Assembly: GCA_003211315.1 (NCBI GenBank)
Contig: QCTC01000006.1
Span: 1 to 52,557 of the forward strand
Direction of reading: 5' to 3'
Source: Prochlorococcus sp. AG-670-O17
GTDB lineage: Bacteria > Cyanobacteriota > Cyanobacteriia > PCC-6307 > Cyanobiaceae
Length of the DNA: 52,557 nt
In this document: positions 9,267 through 18,049 of the stretch, piece by piece
Layout of the letters: every line of letters starts with the position of its first letter
How positions within the stretch are numbered: position 1 is the stretch's first letter
Made by a program: the position numbers and the translations under genes
The notes under the pieces: generated by a model
The model's database searches: none
What the model saw: the letters and a program-made list of their open reading frames with translations, nothing else
What the model was told of the DNA's origin: nothing

Positions 9267-9993
9267 GGCTTTCAGATATGTAAGTTAGCCCAGCTCCTAC
9301 AAAAAATAGAAAAATTATAGAAATTGAGAGCAAGGACATAGTTAAAGGATCTGTTGAAGGTGTTATTACCGCGGATAAGATCGCAGAGGAAATTACCACT
9401 ATTTTCCAATTTGATAACATTTTTTCTGTAGTAATAATTCCAAGTGAACCAAGAATAAATTGCAAAACTGGTAACTGAAATGCTATTGCAGTACTTGACA
9501 TTAACAATAAAACAAAATCAAAGTATCTCTCTATGGACCATGTTGGTTCAACTATATCAGCTCCAAAATTTATAAAGAAGTTTATTGCCGCGGGAACTAA
9601 TATCCACCAAGAGAAAAGCAAGCCAAGAAAAAATAATAAACCTGATCCAAAAACAGCCGGTAAAATTAGGTTTTTTTCTTTTTTAGTTAAACCTGGAGAA
9701 ATAAATAATATTAATTGATAAAAAATGTATGGAATAGAGACGATTATCCCGCTATATCCTGCTACTTTTATGGCAACAAATAAAAATTCTCCAGGAGCAA
9801 GTTGTAATAAATGTATATCACTTGCAGGAATCTCTAAAAATGAAATTAAAGGCTTAATTATTAAAAAACTAAAAAAAATGCAAATTAGTATCGAATAAAT
9901 AGAATTTAGTACTCTTTGCCTTAGCTCTTCTAAATGATCAGTAAAACTCATCGAATCATAATTATTATTCTTACTATCTTCTTTCCTCTTCAT
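9235..9993 (-). CDS. tatC: Sec-independent (twin-arginine) translocase subunit TatC
   Basis: Multi-spanning receptor of the Tat pathway, which exports folded proteins such as the Rieske subunit. The conserved cytosolic entry SFTDHLEELRQRV is at about residues 16-28. The IPYIFYQLILFISPGLTKKEKN loop-and-helix region carries the family Glu/Lys-rich loop. Six hydrophobic segments are visible in 252 residues. The first Met is used, but Met15 (MSFTDHLEEL) is an alternative start. The last 32 bases overlap the convergent DUF3067 gene. Confidence 0.94.
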   Translation of the reverse strand: MKRKEDSKNNNYDSMSFTDHLEELRQRVLNSIYSILICIFFSFLIIKPLISFLEIPASDIHLLQLAPGEFLFVAIKVAGYSGIIVSIPYIFYQLILFISPGLTKKEKNLILPAVFGSGLLFFLGLLFSWWILVPAAINFFINFGADIVEPTWSIERYFDFVLLLMSSTAIAFQLPVLQFILGSLGIITTEKMLSNWKIVVISSAILSAVITPSTDPLTMSLLSISIIFLFFVGAGLTYISESLKSKTLSSSH

Positions 9994-10077
9994 TATTGTG
10001 CTTATTTTATAGTTTGAAATAGATAAACATTTATTTTATTTATAAAAAGCGTAATTTTGATTATTAGTAGCTATGAA

Positions 10078-10338
10078 CTATTTACTTAATTTTGGATTCG
10101 TCGGATCAGGTAATAAAAATGGAGGAGCATCATTTAAAGAAGATTCTCCATATGTTTCATATTCTCTGTAACCACCCATTTTCCCATTTGTTTTCATCAA
10201 AGCACTTACGAAAGCAAGTAATAGAAAAACAGTTGGGGCTCCAATAATTAATGCTGCTCCGAACAAGTACCCTACAATAAATTCTGGGAAACTATGATTA
10301 CCTAAAAATTCGTGGGTTCCAAGTAGAAAATCTAACAT
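10078..10338 (-). CDS. Small single-span membrane protein, function unknown
   Basis: 86 residues with one clear hydrophobic segment at about residues 18-47 (FIVGYLFGAALIIGAPTVF region). A polar Gly/Tyr/Glu-rich stretch and a Pro-rich tail follow. The size and layout resemble small thylakoid subunits of photosynthetic complexes, but I do not recognise the family. It lies between an Rqc2-like gene and tatC on the same strand, 28 bp from the former. A photosynthesis role is only a guess. Confidence 0.7.
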   Translation of the reverse strand: MLDFLLGTHEFLGNHSFPEFIVGYLFGAALIIGAPTVFLLLAFVSALMKTNGKMGGYREYETYGESSLNDAPPFLLPDPTNPKLSK

Positions 10339-10366
10339 TTAACAAAATTATTTTTCTTATTATAGG

Positions 10367-12067
10367 CTAAATTGCTTTTTTAAGATTTTTTTTAATGTAA
10401 TCTTTTCCTCTTGTAGGATTACCCCAAAGAATTTCTACATTATTGAACGAAACGCAACCAGGACCTCCTTTTGTGATTTTTTGGAGATCTTTTATATTCA
10501 CAAGACTAATAGGGACTTTAATATTCATTTTTGCTTTACTAAATAAAGCTGCTAAATCTGCTGATATTTGAATATCTTCATCTGATGGGATTTGAGATGA
10601 AGACTTTAAAACAACATGGCTTCCAGGTGATTCTTGTGCATGGAACCAAAGATCACCTTTTTTTGAAAACTTAAAACTTATTAGATCATTTTGCCTCATA
10701 TTTCTTCCTATTTGTACTGTTAAGCCTTTCGGGGTATTTATTTCTATTGGAGATGATTCTAATCCAGAGGCGTCTTTTGTTTGTTCTCTTATATTTTTGA
10801 TTCTCAAATTAAACTCTCGACAAATTTCAGTTTTAATTTCGTCCAGTAAATTGATTCTAGTTGTCGGATTTTCATTTTTTAGAGAATTTAAGTTATCCAA
10901 TAGAGCACTAAATTCTTCTAATCTATCCAGTTTGTTTTTATAAATATTCATCCTTTCTTTAATTAAATTTTGTGCTCTTTTTAGTTTTTTTGACTTTTTA
11001 TAAAGCTTTTGACCTTTGATAATATCTTGTTTTTGTATTTCATGAGTCATGAATATTTTGTCAGCCTTTTCTTTGTATAGTTGATAATTTTCGGAGTTAA
11101 TTAAAAGATCAGATTGCAATTTAAAATTTTTTTTCTCAAGATTTGTTTGTTTAAAAATTATCCCATCAATTTTTTTTATTAAGGCCTCAATTTTTTTTTG
11201 TTTTAAATGAAAATTATAATAATTTTCTATTCCATCAATTTGATCAATATTATCTTTGTTAATTATTTCATTCTTTAAAAACCAAACTGAATAAAAACAA
11301 TTGTCAAAAATTGAAAAATTAAAGTTGTTTTTATTAAATCTTTCAATCCATATTTTCCAACTTTGGTATATCTTTTTTAAGTTTGTTTCACTTATAAAAT
11401 CAATATTTTTATTCATTATTTCTTCACTTTCCAGATTACTAAAAGTCTCAAGTTGCTTTGTTAATATTGGACTTACACCTTGATAAGTATTTATTAAGCA
11501 GTATTTAAGTGATTCAGGAACTGAAGAAATAGACTCTTTCCATTCTTCATAAGATTCATTTGGACTAGGCTCCTTTTTCATATTTTGTGGAGGATCTGAA
11601 TAGATATAGCCAGTGGAAACGACACGAAAGCTAGATTGATTAGATTTTATTTGTTTGCCAACTGCAATTATTTTTTGATTATTATCTAAATAAAAAATAT
11701 TACTGTGTTTGCCCATTAATTCAAAAACTAAGTATTTTTTTATTTCATCTCCTGGCTTTTTTGCAAATCCAAATTTAATTACTCTCTCAAATTTATCTTG
11801 TTCTATGGTAACCAAAGCCATATATTTCAATCCGTATCTTAGTTGCTTGGAGAGTGTACTTTCAGTTCCTATTTTTTCAGGCCTATTTATTGTAAGAATT
11901 CGTGGAGAATCACTATCCCAAGATACTTCTATCCAAGTTTGGTTATTTATTCCTCTTAAACAGAATTGAATTATATTAGGTTCGGGTTGTTGAGCAGTTT
12001 CAAACCTTGATGGTAAAACTTCTTCTGATAAATCATGCAATACAGATTTTATAGATGTAATATCCAT
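10367..12067 (-). CDS. NFACT / Rqc2-RqcH family ribosome quality-control protein
   Basis: NFACT proteins bind stalled 50S-peptidyl-tRNA complexes; bacterial RqcH adds C-terminal Ala tails. Older annotation is 'fibronectin-binding protein'. The N-terminal NFACT-N region covers about residues 1-270. A Lys/Glu-rich coiled coil runs at about 290-400. The C-terminal NFACT-R (DUF814) domain is marked by GDLWFHAQESPGSHVVLK and ends near GGPGCVSFNNVEILWGNP. I chose ATG 12067 (MDITSIKSVL), giving 566 residues, because that is where homology usually begins; an upstream ATG at 12091 would add eight residues. The gene is divergent from gmk. Confidence 0.88.
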   Translation of the reverse strand: MDITSIKSVLHDLSEEVLPSRFETAQQPEPNIIQFCLRGINNQTWIEVSWDSDSPRILTINRPEKIGTESTLSKQLRYGLKYMALVTIEQDKFERVIKFGFAKKPGDEIKKYLVFELMGKHSNIFYLDNNQKIIAVGKQIKSNQSSFRVVSTGYIYSDPPQNMKKEPSPNESYEEWKESISSVPESLKYCLINTYQGVSPILTKQLETFSNLESEEIMNKNIDFISETNLKKIYQSWKIWIERFNKNNFNFSIFDNCFYSVWFLKNEIINKDNIDQIDGIENYYNFHLKQKKIEALIKKIDGIIFKQTNLEKKNFKLQSDLLINSENYQLYKEKADKIFMTHEIQKQDIIKGQKLYKKSKKLKRAQNLIKERMNIYKNKLDRLEEFSALLDNLNSLKNENPTTRINLLDEIKTEICREFNLRIKNIREQTKDASGLESSPIEINTPKGLTVQIGRNMRQNDLISFKFSKKGDLWFHAQESPGSHVVLKSSSQIPSDEDIQISADLAALFSKAKMNIKVPISLVNIKDLQKITKGGPGCVSFNNVEILWGNPTRGKDYIKKNLKKAI

Positions 12068-12141
12068 TATCTGAGGTACACCCTTTTGCATTATTTCTAA
12101 AAATTATTCACCAACATTCACTTTACTGTAAAAATTTTAAT

Positions 12142-12696
12142 ATGAAAAATTTAAAAAAACTAATAATTATCACAGGCCCTAGTGGAGTTGGGAAAGGTAC
12201 TGTTGTTAAAGAACTTTTAGATAGAAATAAAAATATTTGGCTTTCTATTTCTGCAACAACAAGAAATCCTAGAGTTGGAGAGAAAGATGGTTTGAATTAT
12301 TACTTTATAAGTGAAGAAAGGTTTAAAGATATGATCGATAAAAAAGAATTTCTTGAATGGGCCCAATTCGCAGGAAACTATTATGGAACCCCCTTATCTA
12401 CTGTTAATGAAAAGATTGAAAAGGGATTTATTGTATTACTTGAAATTGAAGTTGAAGGTGCAAAACAAATAAAAGAAAAGTTCCCAGAATCTTTATCAAT
12501 ATTTTTTCTGCCTCCAAGCAAAGAAGAATTAGAAAAAAGAATAAGAAATAGAGGTACTGAAAAAGAGGAGGCAATAGATAGAAGACTTAGCAGAGCCAAC
12601 TACGAAATTGCATCCTCGGATCAATTTGATTTTGTATTAACAAATCATGATGTTGATGAGACAGTAAAAGAGGTTTTCAAAATAATTAAGTCTTGA
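12142..12696 (+). CDS. gmk: Guanylate kinase
   Basis: Phosphorylates GMP to GDP with ATP in purine salvage and GTP supply. The P-loop GPSGVGKGT is at residues 12-20. The GMP-binding region has SATTRNPRVGEKDGLNYYFI and an EFLEWAQFAGNYYGTP segment, both diagnostic. The 184-residue length is typical. It is convergent with psaJ, with 17 bp between the stops. Confidence 0.96.
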   Translation: MKNLKKLIIITGPSGVGKGTVVKELLDRNKNIWLSISATTRNPRVGEKDGLNYYFISEERFKDMIDKKEFLEWAQFAGNYYGTPLSTVNEKIEKGFIVLLEIEVEGAKQIKEKFPESLSIFFLPPSKEELEKRIRNRGTEKEEAIDRRLSRANYEIASSDQFDFVLTNHDVDETVKEVFKIIKS

Positions 12697-12713
12697 AAGT
12701 TCTTTTTGAAATC

Positions 12714-12848
12714 TCAGCTCATCGGATGAAATAATAAATCAGGAAAAAATCTATTAAATTCAATAATTATTCCAGCGGTAAGACTTAGCCAAACTGCTGC
12801 AACCACTGGAGCTGACCTGATAAATTTTGTGTTAAAGATTTTAAGCAT
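12714..12848 (-). CDS. psaJ: Photosystem I reaction centre subunit IX
   Basis: A 44-residue single-span thylakoid protein. Reading on the minus strand gives [20 protein letters not shown] at the start, then a hydrophobic helix, [13 protein letters not shown], and the end at Met-Ser. This is the standard PsaJ pattern, with [10 protein letters not shown] before the helix and FFPDLLFHP after it. PsaJ stabilises PsaF and the chlorophylls at the edge of photosystem I. It lies 30 bp downstream of psaF on the same strand, the usual psaFJ operon. Confidence 0.96.
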   Translation of the reverse strand: MLKIFNTKFIRSAPVVAAVWLSLTAGIIIEFNRFFPDLLFHPMS

Positions 12849-12878
12849 TTGATTTTTAGAATTGTGTGGAATGATGTT

Positions 12879-13433
12879 TTATCTAGGACCATTAAGTGTA
12901 ATATTATTATCCTTCTCTCTTAAATCACCATTTCTTCCTTGCTTATTGGCTAAGAGGGGCCATTGAGCACCTTTGATAAGGCATTTTTTCGCCAAGTCTA
13001 AATCAATAATAATTTCAAGGTCTGCTGGATTCTTAGTCTTTTTTGATTCAATCAAATACTCTCTTCCAGACCATCCTATAATTCCTGCAATATAAATAAA
13101 TAATACACCAGGAATAAGTAAGTCACCTTCATGACCTCTATTTAAGAGTGCTCCCCATGGTTCAAGTGGTGGACCTATTATTAAATGAGGCAATCCATCG
13201 TCACCACAAGCTGCTTTGCCATATCTTTCAAATCTTGTGATATCTTTTTGAGTTTTAGCAGTACTTGCTCGTTCAATAAATTTAGGATTTTCTGAGCATG
13301 TTGTTAGAGCTGAGGCTGTATATTCTGTGCTAGCTCTATCTGCATTTAATGCTGGTCCATTAGCTGCTAAAGCAATTGGGGTTATTCCAAGAAAGAGAAA
13401 AACCGAAGTTATGATTGAAAAAAAGAATTTCAT
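12879..13433 (-). CDS. psaF: Photosystem I reaction centre subunit III (plastocyanin docking)
   Basis: Lumenal and membrane subunit of photosystem I that helps dock the soluble electron donor. The 184-residue product begins with a signal peptide (hydrophobic residues 3-18, cleavage near ALAA at 21-24). The lumenal part contains LTTCSENPKFIERA and later CGDDGLPHLI, so the two expected cysteines are present. A membrane helix follows (about GVLFIYIAGIIGW). I chose ATG 13433 over a TTG nine bases upstream. psaJ follows. Confidence 0.96.
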   Translation of the reverse strand: MKFFFSIITSVFLFLGITPIALAANGPALNADRASTEYTASALTTCSENPKFIERASTAKTQKDITRFERYGKAACGDDGLPHLIIGPPLEPWGALLNRGHEGDLLIPGVLFIYIAGIIGWSGREYLIESKKTKNPADLEIIIDLDLAKKCLIKGAQWPLLANKQGRNGDLREKDNNITLNGPR

Positions 13434-13507
13434 AAGTTGCAATCTTTAATTCCTTTGATGTGTTAATTAAGAAATTATTATTAAAATAAAACAGTATCGA
13501 ATCAAAT

Positions 13508-14578
13508 ATGCACAAAGTTCTAGCTATTGAAACAAGTTGTGATGAGACGTCTGTCTCGATTGTTTCTAATAGTGGTGATATTTATAAAATACATTCAAAT
13601 ATTGTTGCATCACAAATTGAAGATCATTCTAAATGGGGAGGCGTGGTACCAGAACTCGCGGCGAGAAAACATTTAGAGTTACTTCCTTTTGTCCTAGAAC
13701 AAGCTTTAGAAGAATCAAAAATTCGTATTGAAGAAATTGATGTTATAGCTTCAACTGTTACACCAGGATTAGTTGGCTGCTTAAGAGTTGGCTCTATAAC
13801 TGCAAGATCACTATGTACTTTATACTCAAAACCTTTTTTGGGGATACATCACTTAGAGGGACATCTGTCTTCAATATTATTTTCAAAAAATTATCCCAAG
13901 CCTCCTTTCTTAACCTTACTTGTTAGTGGTGGACATACTGAATTAATTAAAGTTGGTGAGAGAAGAGAAATGCAAAGACTTGGAAGAAGTTATGATGATG
14001 CAGCTGGTGAAGCGTTCGATAAAGTAGGAAGATTATTGGGTCTTAGTTACCCTGGGGGGCCTGCAATTGCGAAAATTGCCAAAAAAGGTAATGCCTCAAA
14101 ATTTGATTTACCTAAATGCAAGATCTCTGATAAGGAAGGGGGTTTTTTGAAATATGATTTCTCTTTTAGTGGTTTAAAAACGGCTGTATTAAGGTTGGTT
14201 GAAAAAATAAATTCAAGTGGAGATGAAATACCAATTTCAGACATTGCAGCAAGTTTTGAGAGGGTTGTCGCAGAGGTCTTGGTAGAGAGGACAATAAAAT
14301 GTGCAAATGATTATGGTTTAGATAATATTGTCGTTGTAGGTGGAGTTGCGGCTAACAATACATTAAGAAAAATGATGATTAATGAAGCATGTAAAAAATC
14401 TATTAAAGTTCATTTAGCTCCAATAAATCTTTGCACTGATAATGCTGCCATGATTGGAGCAGCTGCTTTATTTAGACTCAAATTTAAGGCACATGAAAGT
14501 TCTCTTAAATTAGGAATTTCAGGAAGATTTCCTATTGACCAAGCAAACACTCTTTATGAAAAAAAACCTCCTTTTTAA
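13508..14578 (+). CDS. tsaD: tRNA N6-threonylcarbamoyladenosine transferase TsaD
   Basis: Transfers the threonylcarbamoyl group to A37 of tRNAs that read ANN codons, with TsaB/TsaE. Family motifs: LAIETSCDETSVS at about residues 5-17, VPELAARKH at 47-55, the metal-binding HHLEGH at 114-119 (His115 and His119), and VSGGHTELI at about 143-151. The 356-residue length is standard. It is divergent from psaF. An hli gene begins only five bases after its stop. Confidence 0.96.
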   Translation: MHKVLAIETSCDETSVSIVSNSGDIYKIHSNIVASQIEDHSKWGGVVPELAARKHLELLPFVLEQALEESKIRIEEIDVIASTVTPGLVGCLRVGSITARSLCTLYSKPFLGIHHLEGHLSSILFSKNYPKPPFLTLLVSGGHTELIKVGERREMQRLGRSYDDAAGEAFDKVGRLLGLSYPGGPAIAKIAKKGNASKFDLPKCKISDKEGGFLKYDFSFSGLKTAVLRLVEKINSSGDEIPISDIAASFERVVAEVLVERTIKCANDYGLDNIVVVGGVAANNTLRKMMINEACKKSIKVHLAPINLCTDNAAMIGAAALFRLKFKAHESSLKLGISGRFPIDQANTLYEKKPPF

Positions 14579-14583
14579 TACCA

Positions 14584-14766
14584 ATGAAAAAACAATCCAA
14601 AATAGAGCTCAAAGAACCAACAAAGTTTGTTGATAAACAAGAGCTTAATTTATGGAAAAGAGGCTTTACTCCTCAAGCAGAAATTTGGAACGGAAGAATG
14701 GCAACAATAGGTATAGGAATAATATTGATTATTATTATTTTGATTAGTAAATTTTCATTTATATGA
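14584..14766 (+). CDS. hli: High-light-inducible (Hli/Scp) chlorophyll-binding protein
   Basis: Single-helix relative of light-harvesting proteins that binds chlorophyll and carotenoid and protects photosystem assembly under stress. The chlorophyll-binding signature EIWNGRMA is at residues 33-40, followed by a hydrophobic helix at about 41-58. At 60 residues it is a short Hli with a hydrophilic N-terminus of about 30 residues. The helix is unusually Ile-rich (an IILIIIIILI-like run). It starts five bases after tsaD and is probably read through from it. Prochlorococcus carries many hli copies; which class this is cannot be told here. Confidence 0.92.
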   Translation: MKKQSKIELKEPTKFVDKQELNLWKRGFTPQAEIWNGRMATIGIGIILIIIILISKFSFI

Positions 14767-14944
14767 AAAACATATTAGAGTTTCTGTTCTTTATCTTTAA
14801 GGTAGATTTTTTAGTACTAAGTTTTTTAATTAACTCTTAAGTCTTTAATTATTAATTAATTAATAAATATTTTTTATAGTAGACTTAAAATAAGATTATT
14901 GATTTAATCAAATTAGTTAATATTTTTATTATAAAGAAATCTTT

Positions 14945-16144
14945 ATGACGCCTGAAAGGCTTGGCTTACTTTGGGGTATAACAGTTTTTGCAGGGGCATG
15001 CGCACGTCTAATCTCTTCAATATCTGGATTTCCTAGTGTCGTAATTTTATTACTTTCTGGATTATTCATTGGCCGCTCAGGTTTAGGGCTTGTTGAACCC
15101 CTTGATCTTGGACAGGGACTTGAAACTATAGTGGGACTTTTAGTTTGTTTGGTTTTATTTGAAGGCGGATTAAATTTAAAATTACCTGAAGGAAATATTA
15201 GAAATACTGTTTTAAAAATTTCTTTAATAAGATTATTTATTTCATTGTCAGCAGGAATATTTGTAGCTCATTGGTTAGCAGGACTATCATGGCCGGTAGC
15301 TGGAGTATATAGTGCGATAGTTCTTGCTACTGGACCGACAGTAGTTTCACCCTTGGTAGACCAAATAAAATTAGTTTCTCCACTATCTGAGGTCCTAAAA
15401 GCTGAAGGATTGGTTCTTGAACCTATTGGAGCAGTTCTCGCTTTATTGCTATTAGAGTTGATATTAGGAGATCTACATGGGATTAAGGAGGTGTTTATTG
15501 CCCTAATGCAGAGATTAGGTGGAGGGGTTTTGATTGGTATAAGCTCTGGATGGTTGTTATCTGAAATCTTAAAGAAAATAAAAAATGAAGCATCATTTGG
15601 AATTGAGCTTCAAGTTACATTAGGATTTATTTTTCTCATATATGGAATTTGTGAGTATATTTTGCCTGAATCAGGTTTACCCGCTTCTGTTGCTGCAGGA
15701 TTTATTGTAGGCAAAAGAGAAATTATTGATAAAGAAAGATTAGATAATTTGATTGGAGAATTAGCTCAATTAGCCATAACAGTCCTTTTCCCTCTCCTCG
15801 CGTCAGATGTCTCTTGGGGAGAATTAAGTCCACTAGGTTGGGGAGGTATTATTTGTGTATTAATGTTGATGATAATTGTACGTCCAATTACGATTTCACT
15901 GGCAACTATGGGAAGAGAATTAGATATGAAACAAAGAGTATTTTTAGCGTGGCTAGCGCCAAGAGGAATAGTTACTGCCGCTGTCGCATCTCTTTTCTCA
16001 ATAAGACTTGAGCAGGCAGGCGTACTCGGAGCAGGTCGTCTCCAAGGCTTGGTTTTTCTAACGATATTAATGACTGTTGGAATTCAAGGCCTTACGGCAA
16101 GACCTCTAGCTAATTTTTTGAATTTAATTGACAAGGAAATATAG
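14945..16144 (+). CDS. Cation:proton antiporter (NhaP-like, CPA1 family)
   Basis: Exchanges Na+ or K+ for H+ across the membrane, for pH and salt balance. Roughly 11-12 hydrophobic segments fill 399 residues. FEGGL at 72-76 and ATGPTVVSPL at 128-137 match conserved CPA1 core motifs. There is no cytosolic TrkA-N tail, so it is the short type. The ATG at 14945 follows a 178-bp AT-rich gap that likely carries the promoter. Its stop directly abuts the gltX stop on the other strand. The ion is not predictable from sequence. Confidence 0.85.
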   Translation: MTPERLGLLWGITVFAGACARLISSISGFPSVVILLLSGLFIGRSGLGLVEPLDLGQGLETIVGLLVCLVLFEGGLNLKLPEGNIRNTVLKISLIRLFISLSAGIFVAHWLAGLSWPVAGVYSAIVLATGPTVVSPLVDQIKLVSPLSEVLKAEGLVLEPIGAVLALLLLELILGDLHGIKEVFIALMQRLGGGVLIGISSGWLLSEILKKIKNEASFGIELQVTLGFIFLIYGICEYILPESGLPASVAAGFIVGKREIIDKERLDNLIGELAQLAITVLFPLLASDVSWGELSPLGWGGIICVLMLMIIVRPITISLATMGRELDMKQRVFLAWLAPRGIVTAAVASLFSIRLEQAGVLGAGRLQGLVFLTILMTVGIQGLTARPLANFLNLIDKEI

Positions 16145-17581
16145 TTAAATAAAACATCTTTCAATTAGAGGTATATCAATTTTGTTTTCAGAGAATAATT
16201 CCCAACTTTGAATTAAATCTGGTCCGCTAAGACACCCAAAAAAAGCTACTCTTAAAGACTTCATTAAAATCCCTTTCTTTATGGAATGGGAAACTGTAAT
16301 TTTGTTGATTATTTCTCGAGCTTTATCGTTAGTAACCTTAGATATATTTTCTTCTTTTAAATAGAAAAGAATATACTTCAACGATTCTTTCGCCTCTTTC
16401 TTATTTTTTAGGAATTCTTCACCTTCTTTTTGCATTTGAGATAAGAAAAAAAAGGGCTTTGACTGATCAATTCCATCCTTTAATAGAATCATTGAGTCTT
16501 GAATCAAATTTGTCAATTTCAAATCCCATTCTTTAGAAGGAGATTCCCAACCCATATCGTTCCAGTATTTCTTAATTAATTTACTTAATTGTGTTAATTC
16601 CATTTTTTTGATGTATTGGGAATTAATCCAATTAAGTTTTTCCCAATTAAATTTGGCACCAGCTTTATTTACATCTGACAAATTAAAAACTTTAGATATT
16701 TCTGATAAGGAAAGAATTTCACTCTCAGGAGCTTTTATTGACCATCCTAAAAAGGCCATGTAATTTGCTAAAGCTTCTGGCAAGTATCCCATTTCTTTAA
16801 ATTCATCGATGGAAGTTACACAATCACGTTTAGATAGCTTTTTACCTTCACTATTTAAAATTAGAGGGGTATGAGAAAAAATTGGTAATTTAAAATCTAA
16901 AGCTCTATAAATTAATATTTGTTTTGCAGTATTTGAGATATGATCTTCACCTCTTACAACATGAGTAATATTCATGAAATTGTCATCTACTACAACAGCA
17001 AGATTATATAGAGGGTCGCCTATCTCATCACCTATGGCTCTTCTTGATAAAACTAAATCTCCTCCAAGATCCTTACCTTTCCATTTGATTTCACCTCTAA
17101 TTTGATCTTCCCATTTTATTTCTGTTTGCTCATCAATTTTAAATCTGATTACAGAAGATTTTCCTTGAGATATAAATTCTTTAATCTCTTTAGTTGTGAG
17201 ATTTCTATGTCTATTATCATGCTTTGGCGGTAAACCACTTCTTTTTTGTTTTTCTCTAAGCTCGAAAATCTCACTTTCTGTAGCGAAACATCTATAGGCA
17301 GCTCCAATTTCTAAAAGTTTTTTAATATAATTTTTGTGAATAGAAACTCGTTTACTTTGTTTAATAGGCTCTTCATCCCAATTAATTCCAAGCCAATTTA
17401 ATCCATCTAATATATTTGCTGTATATTCAGATTTAGATCGGATAATGTCTGTATCTTCAATTCGAATCAGAAACTTTCCATTAGTCTTTTTAGCATACAA
17501 CCAATTAAATAGTGCTGTTCTTGCTGTACCTATATGTAATGTTCCAGTTGGACTTGGTGCTAACCTTAAACGTTTTTCCAA
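16145..17581 (-). CDS. gltX: Glutamyl-tRNA synthetase
   Basis: Charges tRNA-Glu, which in cyanobacteria feeds both protein synthesis and, via glutamyl-tRNA reductase and HemL, tetrapyrrole synthesis. Class I signatures: HIGT at residues 17-20 within [10 protein letters not shown], and KLSKR at 248-252. RIEDTD at about 40-45 and [11 protein letters not shown] at 208-218 also match. The 478-residue length is normal. tRNA-Asp sits only 17 bp upstream on the same strand, so they are likely co-transcribed and separated by tRNA processing. Confidence 0.97.
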   Translation of the reverse strand: MEKRLRLAPSPTGTLHIGTARTALFNWLYAKKTNGKFLIRIEDTDIIRSKSEYTANILDGLNWLGINWDEEPIKQSKRVSIHKNYIKKLLEIGAAYRCFATESEIFELREKQKRSGLPPKHDNRHRNLTTKEIKEFISQGKSSVIRFKIDEQTEIKWEDQIRGEIKWKGKDLGGDLVLSRRAIGDEIGDPLYNLAVVVDDNFMNITHVVRGEDHISNTAKQILIYRALDFKLPIFSHTPLILNSEGKKLSKRDCVTSIDEFKEMGYLPEALANYMAFLGWSIKAPESEILSLSEISKVFNLSDVNKAGAKFNWEKLNWINSQYIKKMELTQLSKLIKKYWNDMGWESPSKEWDLKLTNLIQDSMILLKDGIDQSKPFFFLSQMQKEGEEFLKNKKEAKESLKYILFYLKEENISKVTNDKAREIINKITVSHSIKKGILMKSLRVAFFGCLSGPDLIQSWELFSENKIDIPLIERCFI

Positions 17582-17598
17582 TTTCCTTTAGAAAAGAA

Positions 17599-17672
17599 CG
17601 GGACCGACGGGATTCGAACCCGCAACTTCCGCCGTGACAGGGCGGTGCTCTAACCAGTTGAACTACGGTCCC
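17599..17672 (-). tRNA. tRNA-Asp (anticodon GTC)
   Basis: The minus strand folds as a complete cloverleaf of 74 nt. The acceptor stem is GGGACCG / CGGTCCC with discriminator G. The D-loop has AGTTCAACTGGTTAGAGC, the anticodon loop is CTGTCAC with GTC, and the T-loop is GGTTCGAATCC. CCA is not encoded. It lies between the 62-residue hyperconserved gene and gltX. Confidence 0.97.
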
Positions 17673-17682
17673 AAAAATTTGT

Positions 17683-17697
17683 TCTAATTTAATTAGA
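17683..17697. repeat. 15-bp palindrome upstream of tRNA-Asp
   Basis: TCTAATT-T-AATTAGA is a perfect palindrome about 10 bp from the mature 5' end of tRNA-Asp on its leader side. It could be part of a promoter or operator, or a processing hairpin in a longer transcript. It is AT-only apart from two C/G pairs, so chance is possible. Confidence 0.35.
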
Positions 17698-17719
17698 GAA
17701 CTGATTTTAAAACTATCAA

Positions 17720-17741
17720 ACCATAATACTTAATTTATGGT
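17720..17741. repeat. Inverted repeat in the hyperconserved gene/tRNA-Asp spacer
   Basis: ACCATAA and TTATGGT are perfect seven-base arms separated by eight bases. The repeat is the middle one of three dyads in the 151-bp spacer. It may fold in a transcript that runs from the small gene into tRNA-Asp. Function unknown. Confidence 0.35.
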
Positions 17742-17780
17742 GTTGTAATAAAAACATTCATAATTTGAGGATATAAAGAA

Positions 17781-17818
17781 ATAATTTAGTTTCTTTTTTA
17801 AGAAGGTAACTAAATTAT
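17781..17818 (-). terminator. Stem-loop just past the stop of the 62-residue gene
   Basis: ATAATTTAGTT and AACTAAATTAT are perfect 11-base arms with a 16-base loop, starting six bases after the stop codon of the small gene on the minus strand. A moderately T-rich stretch follows. It fits a terminator or an RNA-stabilising 3' hairpin, but the stem is AT-rich, so true termination is uncertain. If it does not terminate, tRNA-Asp and gltX would be read from the same transcript. Confidence 0.5.
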
Positions 17819-17823
17819 CTTCA

Positions 17824-18012
17824 TTAGGGCCTAAAACCCGCTGGTTCAATTAATCGAACTTGGTTACCTCGAGCTGTAAATTCTCTGCCTTGATCGCTTT
17901 GAACAACAACTCTTCCTCCAGATTTTACTCTGATGACTCTTGCACGAACCCATCCTAAAGCAGCTGATTCGAGGACTTTAACTACATCCCCTGGTTGAAG
18001 ATCTAACTCCAT
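17824..18012 (-). CDS. 62-residue hyperconserved marine picocyanobacterial protein
   Basis: A 62-residue basic protein that starts MELDLQPGDVVKVLES and ends LIEPAGFRP, with a Val/Arg-rich middle. The pattern (PGDVVKV, alternating strands, GWVRARVIRV) looks like a small SH3-like beta-barrel of the type found in nucleic-acid or ribosome-binding proteins. It matches the protein reported as almost invariant across Prochlorococcus and marine Synechococcus, which also sits between these two tRNA genes. Its DNA is richer in G+C (about 43% by hand count) than its neighbours, which fits strong protein-level constraint. Flanking rplS, tRNAs and gltX suggest a translation role, but the molecular function is not known to me. 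Confidence 0.9.
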   Translation of the reverse strand: MELDLQPGDVVKVLESAALGWVRARVIRVKSGGRVVVQSDQGREFTARGNQVRLIEPAGFRP

Positions 18013-18049
18013 CTCAATGAAAAAAATAATTTACAAATGTTGATCCAAA

